64,000 nucleotides of DNA from Methylobacterium sp. 2A (GTDB taxonomy: Bacteria; Pseudomonadota; Alphaproteobacteria; Rhizobiales; Beijerinckiaceae): NCBI RefSeq assembly GCF_009806555.1, contig NZ_VUOK01000019.1, positions 62,001 through 126,000 on the forward strand, given 5' to 3'. Both the position numbers and the translations under genes were made by a program. Below, piece after piece: positions 40,865 through 50,000 of this stretch (position 1 is the stretch's first letter; every line of letters starts with the position of its first letter). The notes below the pieces were generated by a model. That model made no database searches. It worked only from the letters and a program-made list of their open reading frames with translations, and was not told the DNA's origin.

Positions 40865-43116
40865 TGGGCATGGAGTTCTCCACCGGCGGGCCTCCCGCCG
40901 CCACCCTGATCGGGCTTGCCTTCACTGGCGGCCGGAGCGTCGGCACGTTCTCGGACGGCCGGATCGCCGATCTCGGCCCCTCGCAGATCTTCGACGCGAC
41001 GACGCTCAACACGTCGATCGCGAACCTGCAGAGCAACCTCACGGCGGTGCAGGGGTCCGTCGCGGCCGCGCAGACGGCGATCTCCGCCCTCCAGGCCGCC
41101 AAGACCACGGACGAGGCCGCAGCGGCCACGGTCGCCTCCGCCGTGGCGGCCCTGACGACCCGCGTGACGGCCGACGAGGGCACGATCGCCTCGATCCAGA
41201 CCCTGGTGGCTGCCCTGCAGGCCGCCAGGGGCACCGACGAGGCCAACATCGCCGCTCTGCAGGTCCAGGCCGCGAGCCTGATCGCCTCCAGGACCTCGGA
41301 CGAATCCGCCATCGCCGCCGCGCAGGCCGCGATCGCGGCCCTGCGCACGTCCCAGACCTCGGACGAGGCCGCGATCGCGGCCAACGCCTCGGCCATCGCG
41401 GCGCTGCGCACCTCGCAGACCGCCGACGAGGCGACGCTGACGGCCGCCAACGCCGCGATCGCCGCCATCCAGAGCCGCCTCTCGGCCGACGAGGCCCTGA
41501 TCACGGCCCTCCAGACGCGCGCTACCACGGACGAGGCCGCCATCGCCGCGAACGGGGCCTCGATCACGGCCCTCCTCACGAGCGGCCCCCAGGGCGTCGT
41601 GCGGGGCCGCAGGGCCTTCGCGAGCCCGGCCTCGGGCCTCGCGGCCTTCGCCTACGCGGCCGTCGGCGACCAGCTCACCATCCAGGGCTCAGGCGCGGCC
41701 GTGACCTACGCCGTGGCGGCCAACGACACGCTCGCGACCCTCATCGCCGCCGTGAACGCTCAGACGGCCGCCCGAAAGGTCCAGGCCGCCCTCGACGCGC
41801 AGGGCTACCTGCTCCTCCAGACGACCGACGCGACGCCCCTGACCGTCACGGGGACGTCGTCCCTCGTGTGGGGCGTCCTGGGCCTCGTCGATAACGGGCA
41901 GGCCCTCTACAGCCTCTCGCCGGCCGCCACCGAGACGGACATCCGCGCCAAGGTCGCCCTGGCCTACGAGCTCGCCAACTCGACCTCGAAGCCCGTGGTC
42001 GTCGAGCTCCCCGCCGCGAAGGTCGCCTTCACGTCGCCGCTCGTCCTCGCCGACCGCAAGGCCGACAACGTCTACCTGCGCGGCAAGGCCACGACGAGGA
42101 ACAACCTCGTCTCGATCGGCGCCGTCGCGGCGGTCGCTGGCTCGACGTACCAGTTCGACGTCGCCCTCACCCTGGACTCGGTCGCCGGCGTCACCGTCGG
42201 CGGCAAGCTTTGGCTGCAGTACCTCGGCATGAACCAGGGGCAGTACACCGGCAACGCCGCGTGGACGGCGCTCTGCGGCAACTGGCCGGTGCAGTCGATC
42301 TCGGGGAACGTCGTCACCGTCCGGATCACGTCCCGCAACACGGGCGGCCCCGTGACCAACCTTCAGGGCATCGCGGTTTCGGCCTCGACCGCCGGGTCGA
42401 ACGCCTACCCGTCGTTCGCCGCCGTTGTCGTGCCGTCCGAGCTCGCCTTCCCGGCCGGGGCGGGCGGCATTGCCCTCATCGACACCACTCTCGGCGTGAC
42501 CAGGCTCGCCGTGTCGAACACCGATGGCGCGTCGAACACGGTGATCCCCGGGGCCGACGGCTTCACGATCATCGGCTCGAAGGCGCGGCTCAAGGCCGGC
42601 GCCCTCGCCGTGACCGGATTCGGCGGGAACGGCGTCTCCACCTGGGACGGCGGCCGCCTGTCCCTGCACGCGATCTCCGGGGCCACGTTCTCCGACGGCG
42701 CGGAGTGGCAGAGCGCCGCCTTCAGCGGGAACAGCAACGCGGGCGTCTTCCACTACGGTATCTCGCACGGGACGTTCTCCGGCGCGCAGGTCGGCGCCAC
42801 GGCCGTCTCGCTCCTGCACATCGCGACGTGCGGCAACGGCCAGAACGGCTACCAAGTCGAGACCGCCACCGCCTCGCTCCGTCCCGGCAAGGGCCTGGTT
42901 TCGGGCTGCAACACCAACAACGGCCTTGTGGTCTACCGCGGAACGAACTCGTTCGTATCCATGCCGGACTACACGATCCGGGACAACATGGACGGAAGCA
43001 ACCGCCAATGCTTCGCGTTCGAGCAGGCGTACTGCAACAATACGGGCGTGCACCCCTCAATCGTCACGTCCCCGGCTGCCGGCACCGTCGGCAACACCAA
43101 CTCGCTCTTCAGCTGA
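40864..43116 (+). CDS. trimeric tail-fibre/spike protein with coiled coil, hook-IN and beta-helix regions
   Basis: 750 residues. Residues ~35-240 are near-perfect heptad repeats of the form DEAxIAALxT (for example TSDEAAIAANASAIAALRTSQ in sequence, repeated). About 265-340 is a hook-IN-like module (QLTIQGSGAAVTYAVAANDTLATLIAAVNAQT...GYLLLQTTDATPLTVTG). The C-terminal half has repeating short beta strands (KLWLQYLGMNQG, VSNTDGASNTVIPGADGFTIIGS) typical of parallel beta-helix spikes. Likely host-surface binding or degrading. Placed within the head module, which is unusual. Confidence 0.8.
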   Translation: MGMEFSTGGPPAATLIGLAFTGGRSVGTFSDGRIADLGPSQIFDATTLNTSIANLQSNLTAVQGSVAAAQTAISALQAAKTTDEAAAATVASAVAALTTRVTADEGTIASIQTLVAALQAARGTDEANIAALQVQAASLIASRTSDESAIAAAQAAIAALRTSQTSDEAAIAANASAIAALRTSQTADEATLTAANAAIAAIQSRLSADEALITALQTRATTDEAAIAANGASITALLTSGPQGVVRGRRAFASPASGLAAFAYAAVGDQLTIQGSGAAVTYAVAANDTLATLIAAVNAQTAARKVQAALDAQGYLLLQTTDATPLTVTGTSSLVWGVLGLVDNGQALYSLSPAATETDIRAKVALAYELANSTSKPVVVELPAAKVAFTSPLVLADRKADNVYLRGKATTRNNLVSIGAVAAVAGSTYQFDVALTLDSVAGVTVGGKLWLQYLGMNQGQYTGNAAWTALCGNWPVQSISGNVVTVRITSRNTGGPVTNLQGIAVSASTAGSNAYPSFAAVVVPSELAFPAGAGGIALIDTTLGVTRLAVSNTDGASNTVIPGADGFTIIGSKARLKAGALAVTGFGGNGVSTWDGGRLSLHAISGATFSDGAEWQSAAFSGNSNAGVFHYGISHGTFSGAQVGATAVSLLHIATCGNGQNGYQVETATASLRPGKGLVSGCNTNNGLVVYRGTNSFVSMPDYTIRDNMDGSNRQCFAFEQAYCNNTGVHPSIVTSPAAGTVGNTNSLFS

Positions 43117-43126
43117 GGATCCGGAG

Positions 43127-43723
43127 ATGATCGTCGTCGCGAACGCGTCAGGCACCGGCATCTTCGCCCTGCACGAGGACGGGCAGCAGGTCCTGGCCCT
43201 GGTCCTCGCGAGCCTGGAGACCGGTGCCTACGCCGGCCTGCGGGTCTACTCGTACGCCGGCATTCTCGGGGCGAACGATCCGCTGCCCGCGACTGGCCTG
43301 ACCTGGCTCAACGCGCCGCAGACGCTCGCCGGCTACGCGAACGCGGCCCGGAAGGCCCTCTCCGAGGGGCCGGGGCCCGGGCAGTTCGGGCGCATCCTGC
43401 AGGTCACGATCGCGTCGGGCACCTATCCCGTGCCGATCGATGCCACGACCCGATCCTCGCTCGGCGACGCGGCATTCGAGACGACGCTCACCAACGGGGA
43501 CCAGTACACGATCGAATCCTGGCTGCTCCCGACGGGGCAGTTCATCAGCCTCGACGCCCCCTCGATCATGACCTTTGCGAAGGCGTGCTCGGCCGCGTTC
43601 CAGGCCCTGTTCAACGCCCAGAAGCAGGCCGTCGCCGGGATCGTCGCGGGCACGATCACCACCAAGGCGCAGGTCGACGCCATCCTGGCGGCGTCCGCGC
43701 CGGCCGGCAGCACCGGGGGGTGA
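43127..43723 (+). CDS. fibre-associated protein with DUF4376-like C-terminus
   Basis: 198 residues from ATG 43127. The C-terminal FISLDAPSIMTFAKACSAAFQALFNAQKQAVAGIVAGTITTKAQVDAI matches the DUF4376 pattern common in tail-fibre-linked phage proteins. N-terminal half: beta strands IVVANASGTGIFALHEDGQQVLALVLAS. Could be a fibre chaperone or accessory. Confidence 0.6.
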   Translation: MIVVANASGTGIFALHEDGQQVLALVLASLETGAYAGLRVYSYAGILGANDPLPATGLTWLNAPQTLAGYANAARKALSEGPGPGQFGRILQVTIASGTYPVPIDATTRSSLGDAAFETTLTNGDQYTIESWLLPTGQFISLDAPSIMTFAKACSAAFQALFNAQKQAVAGIVAGTITTKAQVDAILAASAPAGSTGG

Positions 43724-43724
43724 C

Positions 43725-44378
43725 ATGCCGACGGCCTACCTCATCGAGGCGATCGCGAAGCCGGGCAAGGTCCAGACGGTGAACCCGTCGCGGCAGCAGC
43801 TGATGCGGGCCGCGATCGCGGCCGCGACGGGATACCGGTTCTGGACTACCCAGACCGCCTGCAAGGAGCAGTCGGACCTTCCGGCGGACAGGCAGCCCTT
43901 TCCCGGATTCGACGACGTCTCGGTCACCAGTTCGGGGACCGTCACCGTAGCCTCGGCGGCCACTGCGATCTCCCTCGTCGGCCCCCCGGGGAAGGACGGC
44001 CAGCCCGGTGCCAATGGCAAGGATGGCGCGCCGGGCAAGGATGGCTCTTCCGGTACCAACGGCAAGGACGGTGGCCAGGGCATCCAGGGCGTCCCGGGTC
44101 CCAGCACACTCCACTTCGCCGGGTTCACCACGACCGACTCCAAGGGGGCCTTCTCCCTGACGTGGAGCAAGCCCTTCGCCACCGGGGTCGTCCCGATCGT
44201 CAAAGTCGATCCCGCCGTCACGGATGGCTACGTCTACCGGATCACCAAGCTCGACACCGCCACCGGTACGACGGGGGCCGTCCTGCGGGCGCTCCTGTCG
44301 ACCGGTGTCCTCGGGGCCTTCACCGCGGCCCCGGCCGGCGTGACCCTGTCCATCCTCGCCTTCGAGCCGTACCCCTGA
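43725..44378 (+). CDS. collagen-like tail-fibre protein
   Basis: 217 residues. After ~85 residues comes a Gly-X-Y run of 14 triplets (GPPGKDGQPGANGKDGAPGK then DGSSGTNGKDGGQGIQGVPGP) that will form a trimeric triple helix, then a C-terminal beta domain (residues ~125-217). The N-terminal part resembles a small attachment domain. Likely a thin tail or capsid fibre. Confidence 0.75.
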   Translation: MPTAYLIEAIAKPGKVQTVNPSRQQLMRAAIAAATGYRFWTTQTACKEQSDLPADRQPFPGFDDVSVTSSGTVTVASAATAISLVGPPGKDGQPGANGKDGAPGKDGSSGTNGKDGGQGIQGVPGPSTLHFAGFTTTDSKGAFSLTWSKPFATGVVPIVKVDPAVTDGYVYRITKLDTATGTTGAVLRALLSTGVLGAFTAAPAGVTLSILAFEPYP

Positions 44379-44767
44379 TGCCGATCCCCGCCCCGTTCCG
44401 CTTCCTGGCGAAGACCCAGACCCGGTCGCCCCTCGCGGACCGGTCCGCGGTCCCGATCCTCATGGACGGCGTCTGGATCGACAGGACCCCGGACGGTCGG
44501 GACCTGCGGGCGATCTGCCGGGACCAGACCGTGTCGATCGACGTCGGGGACCGCGAGGACTACGTCTCCCGCGTGGTCGTCAGCTACTCCCTGGCCGACC
44601 TGCCGCGGGAGCCCCGGCGCGGCGACAAGGTCCGGGTCGACGGCGTCGAGCTGATCGTCGGGAATCCGATGGCCTACCGGGTCGGCGTGGTCGACTGCAT
44701 CTGCCTGGCGCCGGGCGAGAAGCTGCCCACCGCCGCGCGGAAGGGGGCCCGGACCGTCGCCCCGTAG
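44378..44767 (+). CDS. head-tail joining protein candidate
   Basis: 129 residues (TGATG start). Beta-rich: PILMDGVWIDRTPDGRDLRAICRDQTVSIDVGDREDYVSRVVVSYSL. Position just before the tail terminator suggests a gpFII-type completion protein that follows the portal. Sequence evidence is weak. Confidence 0.5.
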   Translation: MPIPAPFRFLAKTQTRSPLADRSAVPILMDGVWIDRTPDGRDLRAICRDQTVSIDVGDREDYVSRVVVSYSLADLPREPRRGDKVRVDGVELIVGNPMAYRVGVVDCICLAPGEKLPTAARKGARTVAP

Positions 44768-44775
44768 GCCTGCGT

Positions 44776-44797
44776 TTCGCTCGTATCTTTTACACGC
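44776..44797 (+). promoter_or_regulatory. late motif copy 4
   Basis: Same 22-base element, 37 bases before the TTG start at 44835. With copy 3 it shares the downstream flank GCTCGGGATCCTCGCT. Confidence 0.6.
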
Positions 44798-44834
44798 CGC
44801 GCTCGGGATCCTCGCTCCGTTGGAGTGAGCTCCC

Positions 44835-45335
44835 TTGCACGATCGCCGCCTCATCCGCCACGCCGTCCGGGACCGCCTCGAACAGGTGGTCGGTCCGGAC
44901 GCGCCCGAGGGCCTCGGCTTCTACGCCGACCGCGCCGCCGGGTTCGCGGACGCCGGCGAGACCGGCCTGCTCAACGTGGCCGTCGCCAACTCCGGCGGTG
45001 ACCTCGTCGACCAGCAGGCCTCGGACGTCTTCCGCACGTACGTCGTCACCGTGCAGCTCGCCATCGACGGGCTCGCCTCCGACCTGGACGTCGACAGCGA
45101 CGAGCCGTCCTGCCCCGACCTCATCGACGACCTCGCCCTGAAGATCGAGGGGGCCCTGAAGCGCAACGACGTCCTCGACCGCGAGGCGCCCGCGCTCGGC
45201 TTCCTGCCGGTCAACTGGGAATTCGTCGACGACCAGGTCGCCTTCAAGCCGGGCGGCCGCGGCCAGGTCGGCAACCTCTTCATCCGCTACGCCCTCACGC
45301 TCCGTCAGCTCGACGGCGCGCCCACCAGGAGCTGA
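44835..45335 (+). CDS. tail terminator-like protein
   Basis: 166 residues from TTG 44835. Opening helix MHDRRLIRHAVRDRLEQVVG, then beta strands including TYVVTVQLAIDGL and PVNWEFVDDQVAFKPGGRGQVGNLFIRYALTL, as in lambda gpU-type tail terminators. It would close the tail tube at the head end. Confidence 0.6.
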   Translation: MHDRRLIRHAVRDRLEQVVGPDAPEGLGFYADRAAGFADAGETGLLNVAVANSGGDLVDQQASDVFRTYVVTVQLAIDGLASDLDVDSDEPSCPDLIDDLALKIEGALKRNDVLDREAPALGFLPVNWEFVDDQVAFKPGGRGQVGNLFIRYALTLRQLDGAPTRS

Positions 45336-45338
45336 CCC

Positions 45339-46133
45339 GTGCCCGCCATTTACCGTTCCGCACCGGCGACGACCCAAAAGGTCCTCTCCGGCCAGTTTCT
45401 GTTCCAGCTCGCCGGCCTCGACGCCAACGGCCTGCCGCATCCGCTGCGCAACCTCGGCAACGTCGAGGTGGTCCGGACCGTCAAGACCGAGACGCTGGAC
45501 ATCTACTCGAACGAGATCCCCGAGAAGCCGATCCTCAAGAGGGTGACCATCACCCTCAACGAGGAGCTCAAGATCACCTGCATGTCGTTCCTCCCGCTCG
45601 TCCAGGGCCTGTCGCACATGGCTCCCGCCGGCGAGAACTTCCAGCAGGTCGCGGTCCCGGATGGCGAGGTCAACATTCCTGCCACGGCGAAGGACTACGA
45701 CATCTACGAGTGCCGGGACCACAACGGCAATCGCGTCTACGGCGTTACTTTCACCAGCCCCGACAAGACGAAGTACAACTACGACTCGCAGGGCGGACGC
45801 GTCGAGGTCATCGGCGATCGTAGCGCCTCCGACCAGGTGGCATTCACCTGCCCGGCGATCACCACCGCCAACGGCCTGGCCGTGCTGCGCATGCTGCAGC
45901 TGCGCGAGATCCGCGGCCGCGCGGTCATCCGGGAGAACAACCTCCTGGGCGCCCCGTACGACCACGACTACCCGACCATCTCGATCCGCATGAACTCCAG
46001 CCAGAACCTCATCGACAACGGCAAGGAGCCGTCGAAGGTGGAGCTGGACGCCCTGGTCGAGTTCGACACGACCCAGCCGATCGGCCTGGAGCGTGGCCAG
46101 GTCGTCGAGATGCCGGGCTACGTCCCGAACTGA
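45339..46133 (+). CDS. major tail (tube) protein
   Basis: 264 residues, located directly before the tail assembly chaperones. Beta-rich with the extended LFQLAGLDANGLPHPLRNLGNVEVVRTVKTETLDIYS opening and ITLNEELKITCMSF. It forms the hexameric tail tube rings. Confidence 0.75.
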   Translation: MPAIYRSAPATTQKVLSGQFLFQLAGLDANGLPHPLRNLGNVEVVRTVKTETLDIYSNEIPEKPILKRVTITLNEELKITCMSFLPLVQGLSHMAPAGENFQQVAVPDGEVNIPATAKDYDIYECRDHNGNRVYGVTFTSPDKTKYNYDSQGGRVEVIGDRSASDQVAFTCPAITTANGLAVLRMLQLREIRGRAVIRENNLLGAPYDHDYPTISIRMNSSQNLIDNGKEPSKVELDALVEFDTTQPIGLERGQVVEMPGYVPN

Positions 46134-46198
46134 GCCAACCCGGGGGCGCCCCCGGGCGCCCCCTCCCATGACGCGTCTCCGGAGGGGAAACCGAGACC

Positions 46199-46837
46199 AT
46201 GACGAAGCTGACGAAGGCCGAAGCCGACGACCTGTTCCAGTTCCTGGACGAGGGCGATTACACCGAGTTCGAGTGGGCCCCGGCCCTCGGAGACCGTCCC
46301 GCCAAGATGGTGAAGGTCTACGGCGCCTCGGCGGCTGAATACGTGAAGTTCGTGGTCCGTCGGATTCCTGCGGTCGCAGAGCTCTACATCGACGGCGTGC
46401 GCCAGGGTGTCCGCCAGGCCGCAGCCGACGCCGAAGCGAAGGCCAAGGCCGCCGCGGAGACGGTCGACGTCCCCTTCGGTACCCGCGCCGCGCCCGCCGT
46501 CGTGGAGGCCTCCACGGCCCCCGTCGCCGAGGACCCGGACGCCGACCTCGACGTGATCTCCCGCGCCATCCTCGACGGCGTGCGGGAGAACATCGCCGAG
46601 GGCGCCCTTGAGGAGAAGGCGGCCCTGATCGCGGTGTGCATGGGGCGCCCCGGTGACGAGGCGTTCGAGCGCAACATCCTCCGCCATCCGCGCTTCCAGG
46701 ACCTCGCCGACCTCGCGAACCAGAAGACGCGGGGCGCCGACCCTTTCGGTTTTTCCGGGGACGTGAACGCCCTGCTGATGGGCAGGCCGGCGGCTCCGGA
46801 GGCTCCGGCCGACCAGCCGACCGAGACCGCGGCCTAG
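46199..46837 (+). CDS. tail assembly chaperone gpG-like
   Basis: 212 residues. Helical N-terminus (KLTKAEADDLFQFLDEGDYTEFEWAPALGD) and a Pro/Ala-rich linker. Upstream product of a frameshift pair with gpGT-like; the chaperone coats the tape measure during tube growth. Terminates at TAG 46835-46837. Confidence 0.75.
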   Translation: MTKLTKAEADDLFQFLDEGDYTEFEWAPALGDRPAKMVKVYGASAAEYVKFVVRRIPAVAELYIDGVRQGVRQAAADAEAKAKAAAETVDVPFGTRAAPAVVEASTAPVAEDPDADLDVISRAILDGVRENIAEGALEEKAALIAVCMGRPGDEAFERNILRHPRFQDLADLANQKTRGADPFGFSGDVNALLMGRPAAPEAPADQPTETAA

Positions 46838-47064
46838 AGCTCCAGTCGAACTGGCTGGTCGCCCTGATCCGGGCGATCCGCCTGCTCAGGATCCTGGGAC
46901 ACCCGGATCCTTGGACGCTCACCCCGGCCCAGGTCTTCTTCGACCTGGAGCTGCTCCGGGAGGACCGGCGCCAGGAGCGGGTCTTCAACATCAACGGGGC
47001 GCGGGCGGCCAGCCCCGAGGTCCCCCAGGAGGCCTTCCAGGCCTTCCTGGAGATCACCCCCTAA
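46199..47064 (+). CDS. gpGT-like fusion made by -1 frameshift
   Basis: A -1 shift at 46741-46747 leads into a frame that is open to TAA 47062-47064, adding 105 codons that continue RFFRGRERPADGQAGGSGGS and end ...VPQEAFQAFLEITP. The T part (LVALIRAIRLLRILGHPDPWTLTPAQVFFDLELL) is a typical GT-domain helix set. Minor product that links chaperone and tape measure to tube growth. It has no start codon of its own that would be better. Confidence 0.75.
46741..46747 (+). promoter_or_regulatory. -1 frameshift slippery heptamer CCCTTTC
   Basis: C-CCT-TTC in the zero frame fits the X-XXY-YYZ rule (CCC/TTT). It is followed by GGTTTTTCC. The -1 frame stays open to TAA 47062-47064. Lambda uses GGGAAAG for the same purpose. 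Confidence 0.7.
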
Positions 47065-47085
47065 CCGAGTAGGAGCCCCCACCCC

Positions 47086-50000
47086 GTGGCGATGCGGCGC
47101 GAAATTGCCGACCTGCGCACCACCTTCTCGGTGGCCGGCGTTCGGGACGTCGTCGACGGGGCCAAGGCCGCGGCCACCGGGCTGGACTCGGTCGCCGCCG
47201 CCTCCGCGCGCCAGGCCGCCGCCGCGGCCGCGGCCGCCCGCGACACCGCCACCGCCCAAGCCGCCGCGGCCCGCGCCGCCGCCGCCTCGCGCGAGCAGGC
47301 CGTGGCGATGGCCCAGGACGCCGTCCGGGTCGCCCGGCAGCGTCACGACGAGCTCGTGCGCCTCGCCGAGGACGAGCTTCGGGTCGAGGCGGACGTCGCC
47401 AAGCGCCGCGAGACCCTCCGGACCCAGAATGGGGGAGACGCGTCCAAGCGCGAGGCGGATCTTGCGCGCGAACGCGAGCGGATCGACACGCGGGCCGAGG
47501 CGCGCCGCGCGCTCCTGGACCGGGCGCGGCAGCGCGCCGCCGAGCTGCAGGCGCGGCGGGATCAGAACCTCGCAAAGGAGTCCGAGGCCAAGCAGAGGCT
47601 GCAGGCCACGGAGGCCGAGACCCCGAAGGACCTGGAGAAGCGCGCCTACGCCCAGTTCGAGCATGCCGGCGAGGATGCCCAGGAGGCGGAGTACCAGCGC
47701 CTGCTCCGGGAGCGCATGAAGCGCGTGGCCGACGGTCGGCGCGAGGTCGAGCGTCTGACCAAGGTCAACGCGACCCCCGATCCCAAGCTGCCTGCGGCCC
47801 AGCTAAGGCTCTCACGTGCCGAGGCGGTCGACGCCGGCCGCACCCCGCGGGACGAGGCGCGAAAGGCGCAGATCGACGCCGAGATCCAGGCCGTTCGCGC
47901 CGCCGAGGCCGATAAGGTCACGATCGTCCGCAAGAGCCGCGCCGAGGAGATCGCAGCCGCCCGCCAGGCCCTGGAGTTCGCGCAGGACCTCCTGGACAAG
48001 GACACGGCCGCCGCCGAGGCCGCGGCCGCCGCGCGGACCCGCGCCGTCCAGCAGGCCGCCGCCGCTGAGGCGAAGGCCCGGCGCGAGGCTGCCTCCGCGT
48101 CGGCCCAGGCCGATGCCGACGCCGCCCGCGAGCGGGCCAAGGCCGAGGTCGCCGCGCAGGCCGCCACGGACCGCCAGGGCGCCGGGGGCGACACCGCCGC
48201 CGCGGTGCGCGCCGCCGAGGAGCGCCACGAGCGGACCAAGCGCGAGGCCGCCGACCGGATTCGGCGCGAGCAGGCCCAGGTCGACACCCAGGCCGCCGAT
48301 CGCCGCGACGCGGGCGTCCTGAAGAAGGCGTCCGACGAGGGGGTCCTGCGCAACGCCCGGGCCAAGGCCGACGCGCTGCGCAAGCAGCTCGCCGACTGGG
48401 AGAAGGCGAACAAGGGCCGCCGGGAGGGCCCGGAGAAGGAGGCGGAGCGCGCCGACCTCCAGGAGCAGCTCAACGGCTGGGTCGGCACCGCCGCCAGCCT
48501 GAAGCGCAACCAGTTCAAGGGCGGGGTCGCGTCCAAGCGGGCCGAAGAGGACGCGCAGCGCGACGCCGCCGAGCGCATGCGCCTGTTCCGCGAGGTCGAG
48601 GAGGCGCGCGTCGCCGCATCGGCCCGGGCCCTCGACGAGGTCCGCCGGATCCTGGCGCAGGAGACGATCGCCGCGAAGGAAGCGGCCGCCCAGCAAGCCG
48701 AGGCCGCCAAGGAGGCTGCCCGGGCCCGCGCCAAGGCCGCCGCCGAGGGGGCCGCCGCGGTCGCGCGCGTCGCCGCCACGGCCAAGGCCGCCGCCGACAA
48801 GGCGAAGGGCAAGCGCGAGCTCGACGAGACGATCGCCGCCGGCATGGTGGATCCGGACGCGCTCCGGGCCAAGGCGAAGTCGTCGGCCGAGGACCACGCC
48901 GCCTACGCCGCCAAGGTCGCGGACCGTCTGCGGATCTCGCAGGCCAAGGTCGCCGGGGCCCGCGGCACCGACCGCGAGGCCGAGGTCGCGGAGCAGGAGG
49001 CCCGGTCCGCGAAGGGCATCGAGGCCGCCCTCATGGTGAAGGAGCGGGCCGCGAACCGGTTCGCCGCCGCCCTCGTCGAGGTCGAGCGCCGCCTCAAGGC
49101 CGTGCAGGCCGAGGCCGATCGGCTGGCCAAGGCGCAGCAGGGCGAGGCCGAGCGCGTCGCCGCGTCGATCGACAAGCTCGGGGCGTCCGCCCGCAAGGTG
49201 CAGGGCGACCTCGCCGGGGCGCGTCGGTTCGAGCGCGACGTGGTCCTGGCGAAGGGCAACGCCCGCCAGACCGAGGGCCTGGCGAAGGCATGGGCGGATT
49301 CCTACGAGCGCGCCGTCGCCCGCGTGGTGAAGGCGGCCGCCGAGGCCAAGGTCGCGATCGCCGCGGCCGCCGGGGATCCGGAGGAGCTCGCGCGCGTGAC
49401 GGCCGCCGAGTCCGAGAAGGTCCAGCTCGCGCAGCGGACCGCCGATCGGATCGGCGGCGAGGCCCGGCGCATGAAGGCCCTGTGGGCCGAGGTCGACCGG
49501 GCGCAGCAGCGCTCGGCCTCGGACGCGGCCCGGGCGCAGGAGGCGGCGGCCCGCCGCTCCGCGCGCGCCTGGGAGGACGCCATGCGCCGCCTCTCCCGCG
49601 TCCAGTCCGCTCTGCCGAAGTTCGGCGACGGGGCCGGCCGGGCGCGCCGCGCCGGTGGCGTCGTGTCGAGCGCCGTGGGCGCGGTCGGCAGCCTCGCCGG
49701 CACCGTCCTCGGGGGCGCCCTCGGTATCCTGCGGGCGGTGGCCAGCGGGGCCGCGGGCGCGGCCCGGGCCGTCCTCAACGTCGGCGTCGCGGCGGTCACG
49801 GCCGCCGGGCGCATCGTCCTGTGGCTCGGATCCACCGCCCTGTCGGTCCTGGCCAGGCTCGGCCAGGGCGCGTTCGACGTGGCGAAGAAGGTCGCCTCGA
49901 TCGGCCGCACCGTCATCGTGCGCGCGGTCCTCATCGGGGGCGCGGGCGTCGCCGCCGGCGCGGCCGCGGCGCGCAAGGCGGTCGCGGATTCGGCCGAGGC

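Noticed and set aside
41689..43053. 454-residue minus-strand frame over the fibre gene
   Set aside because: Arg/Gly/Val shadow of the fibre frame with no ribosome site or domain.
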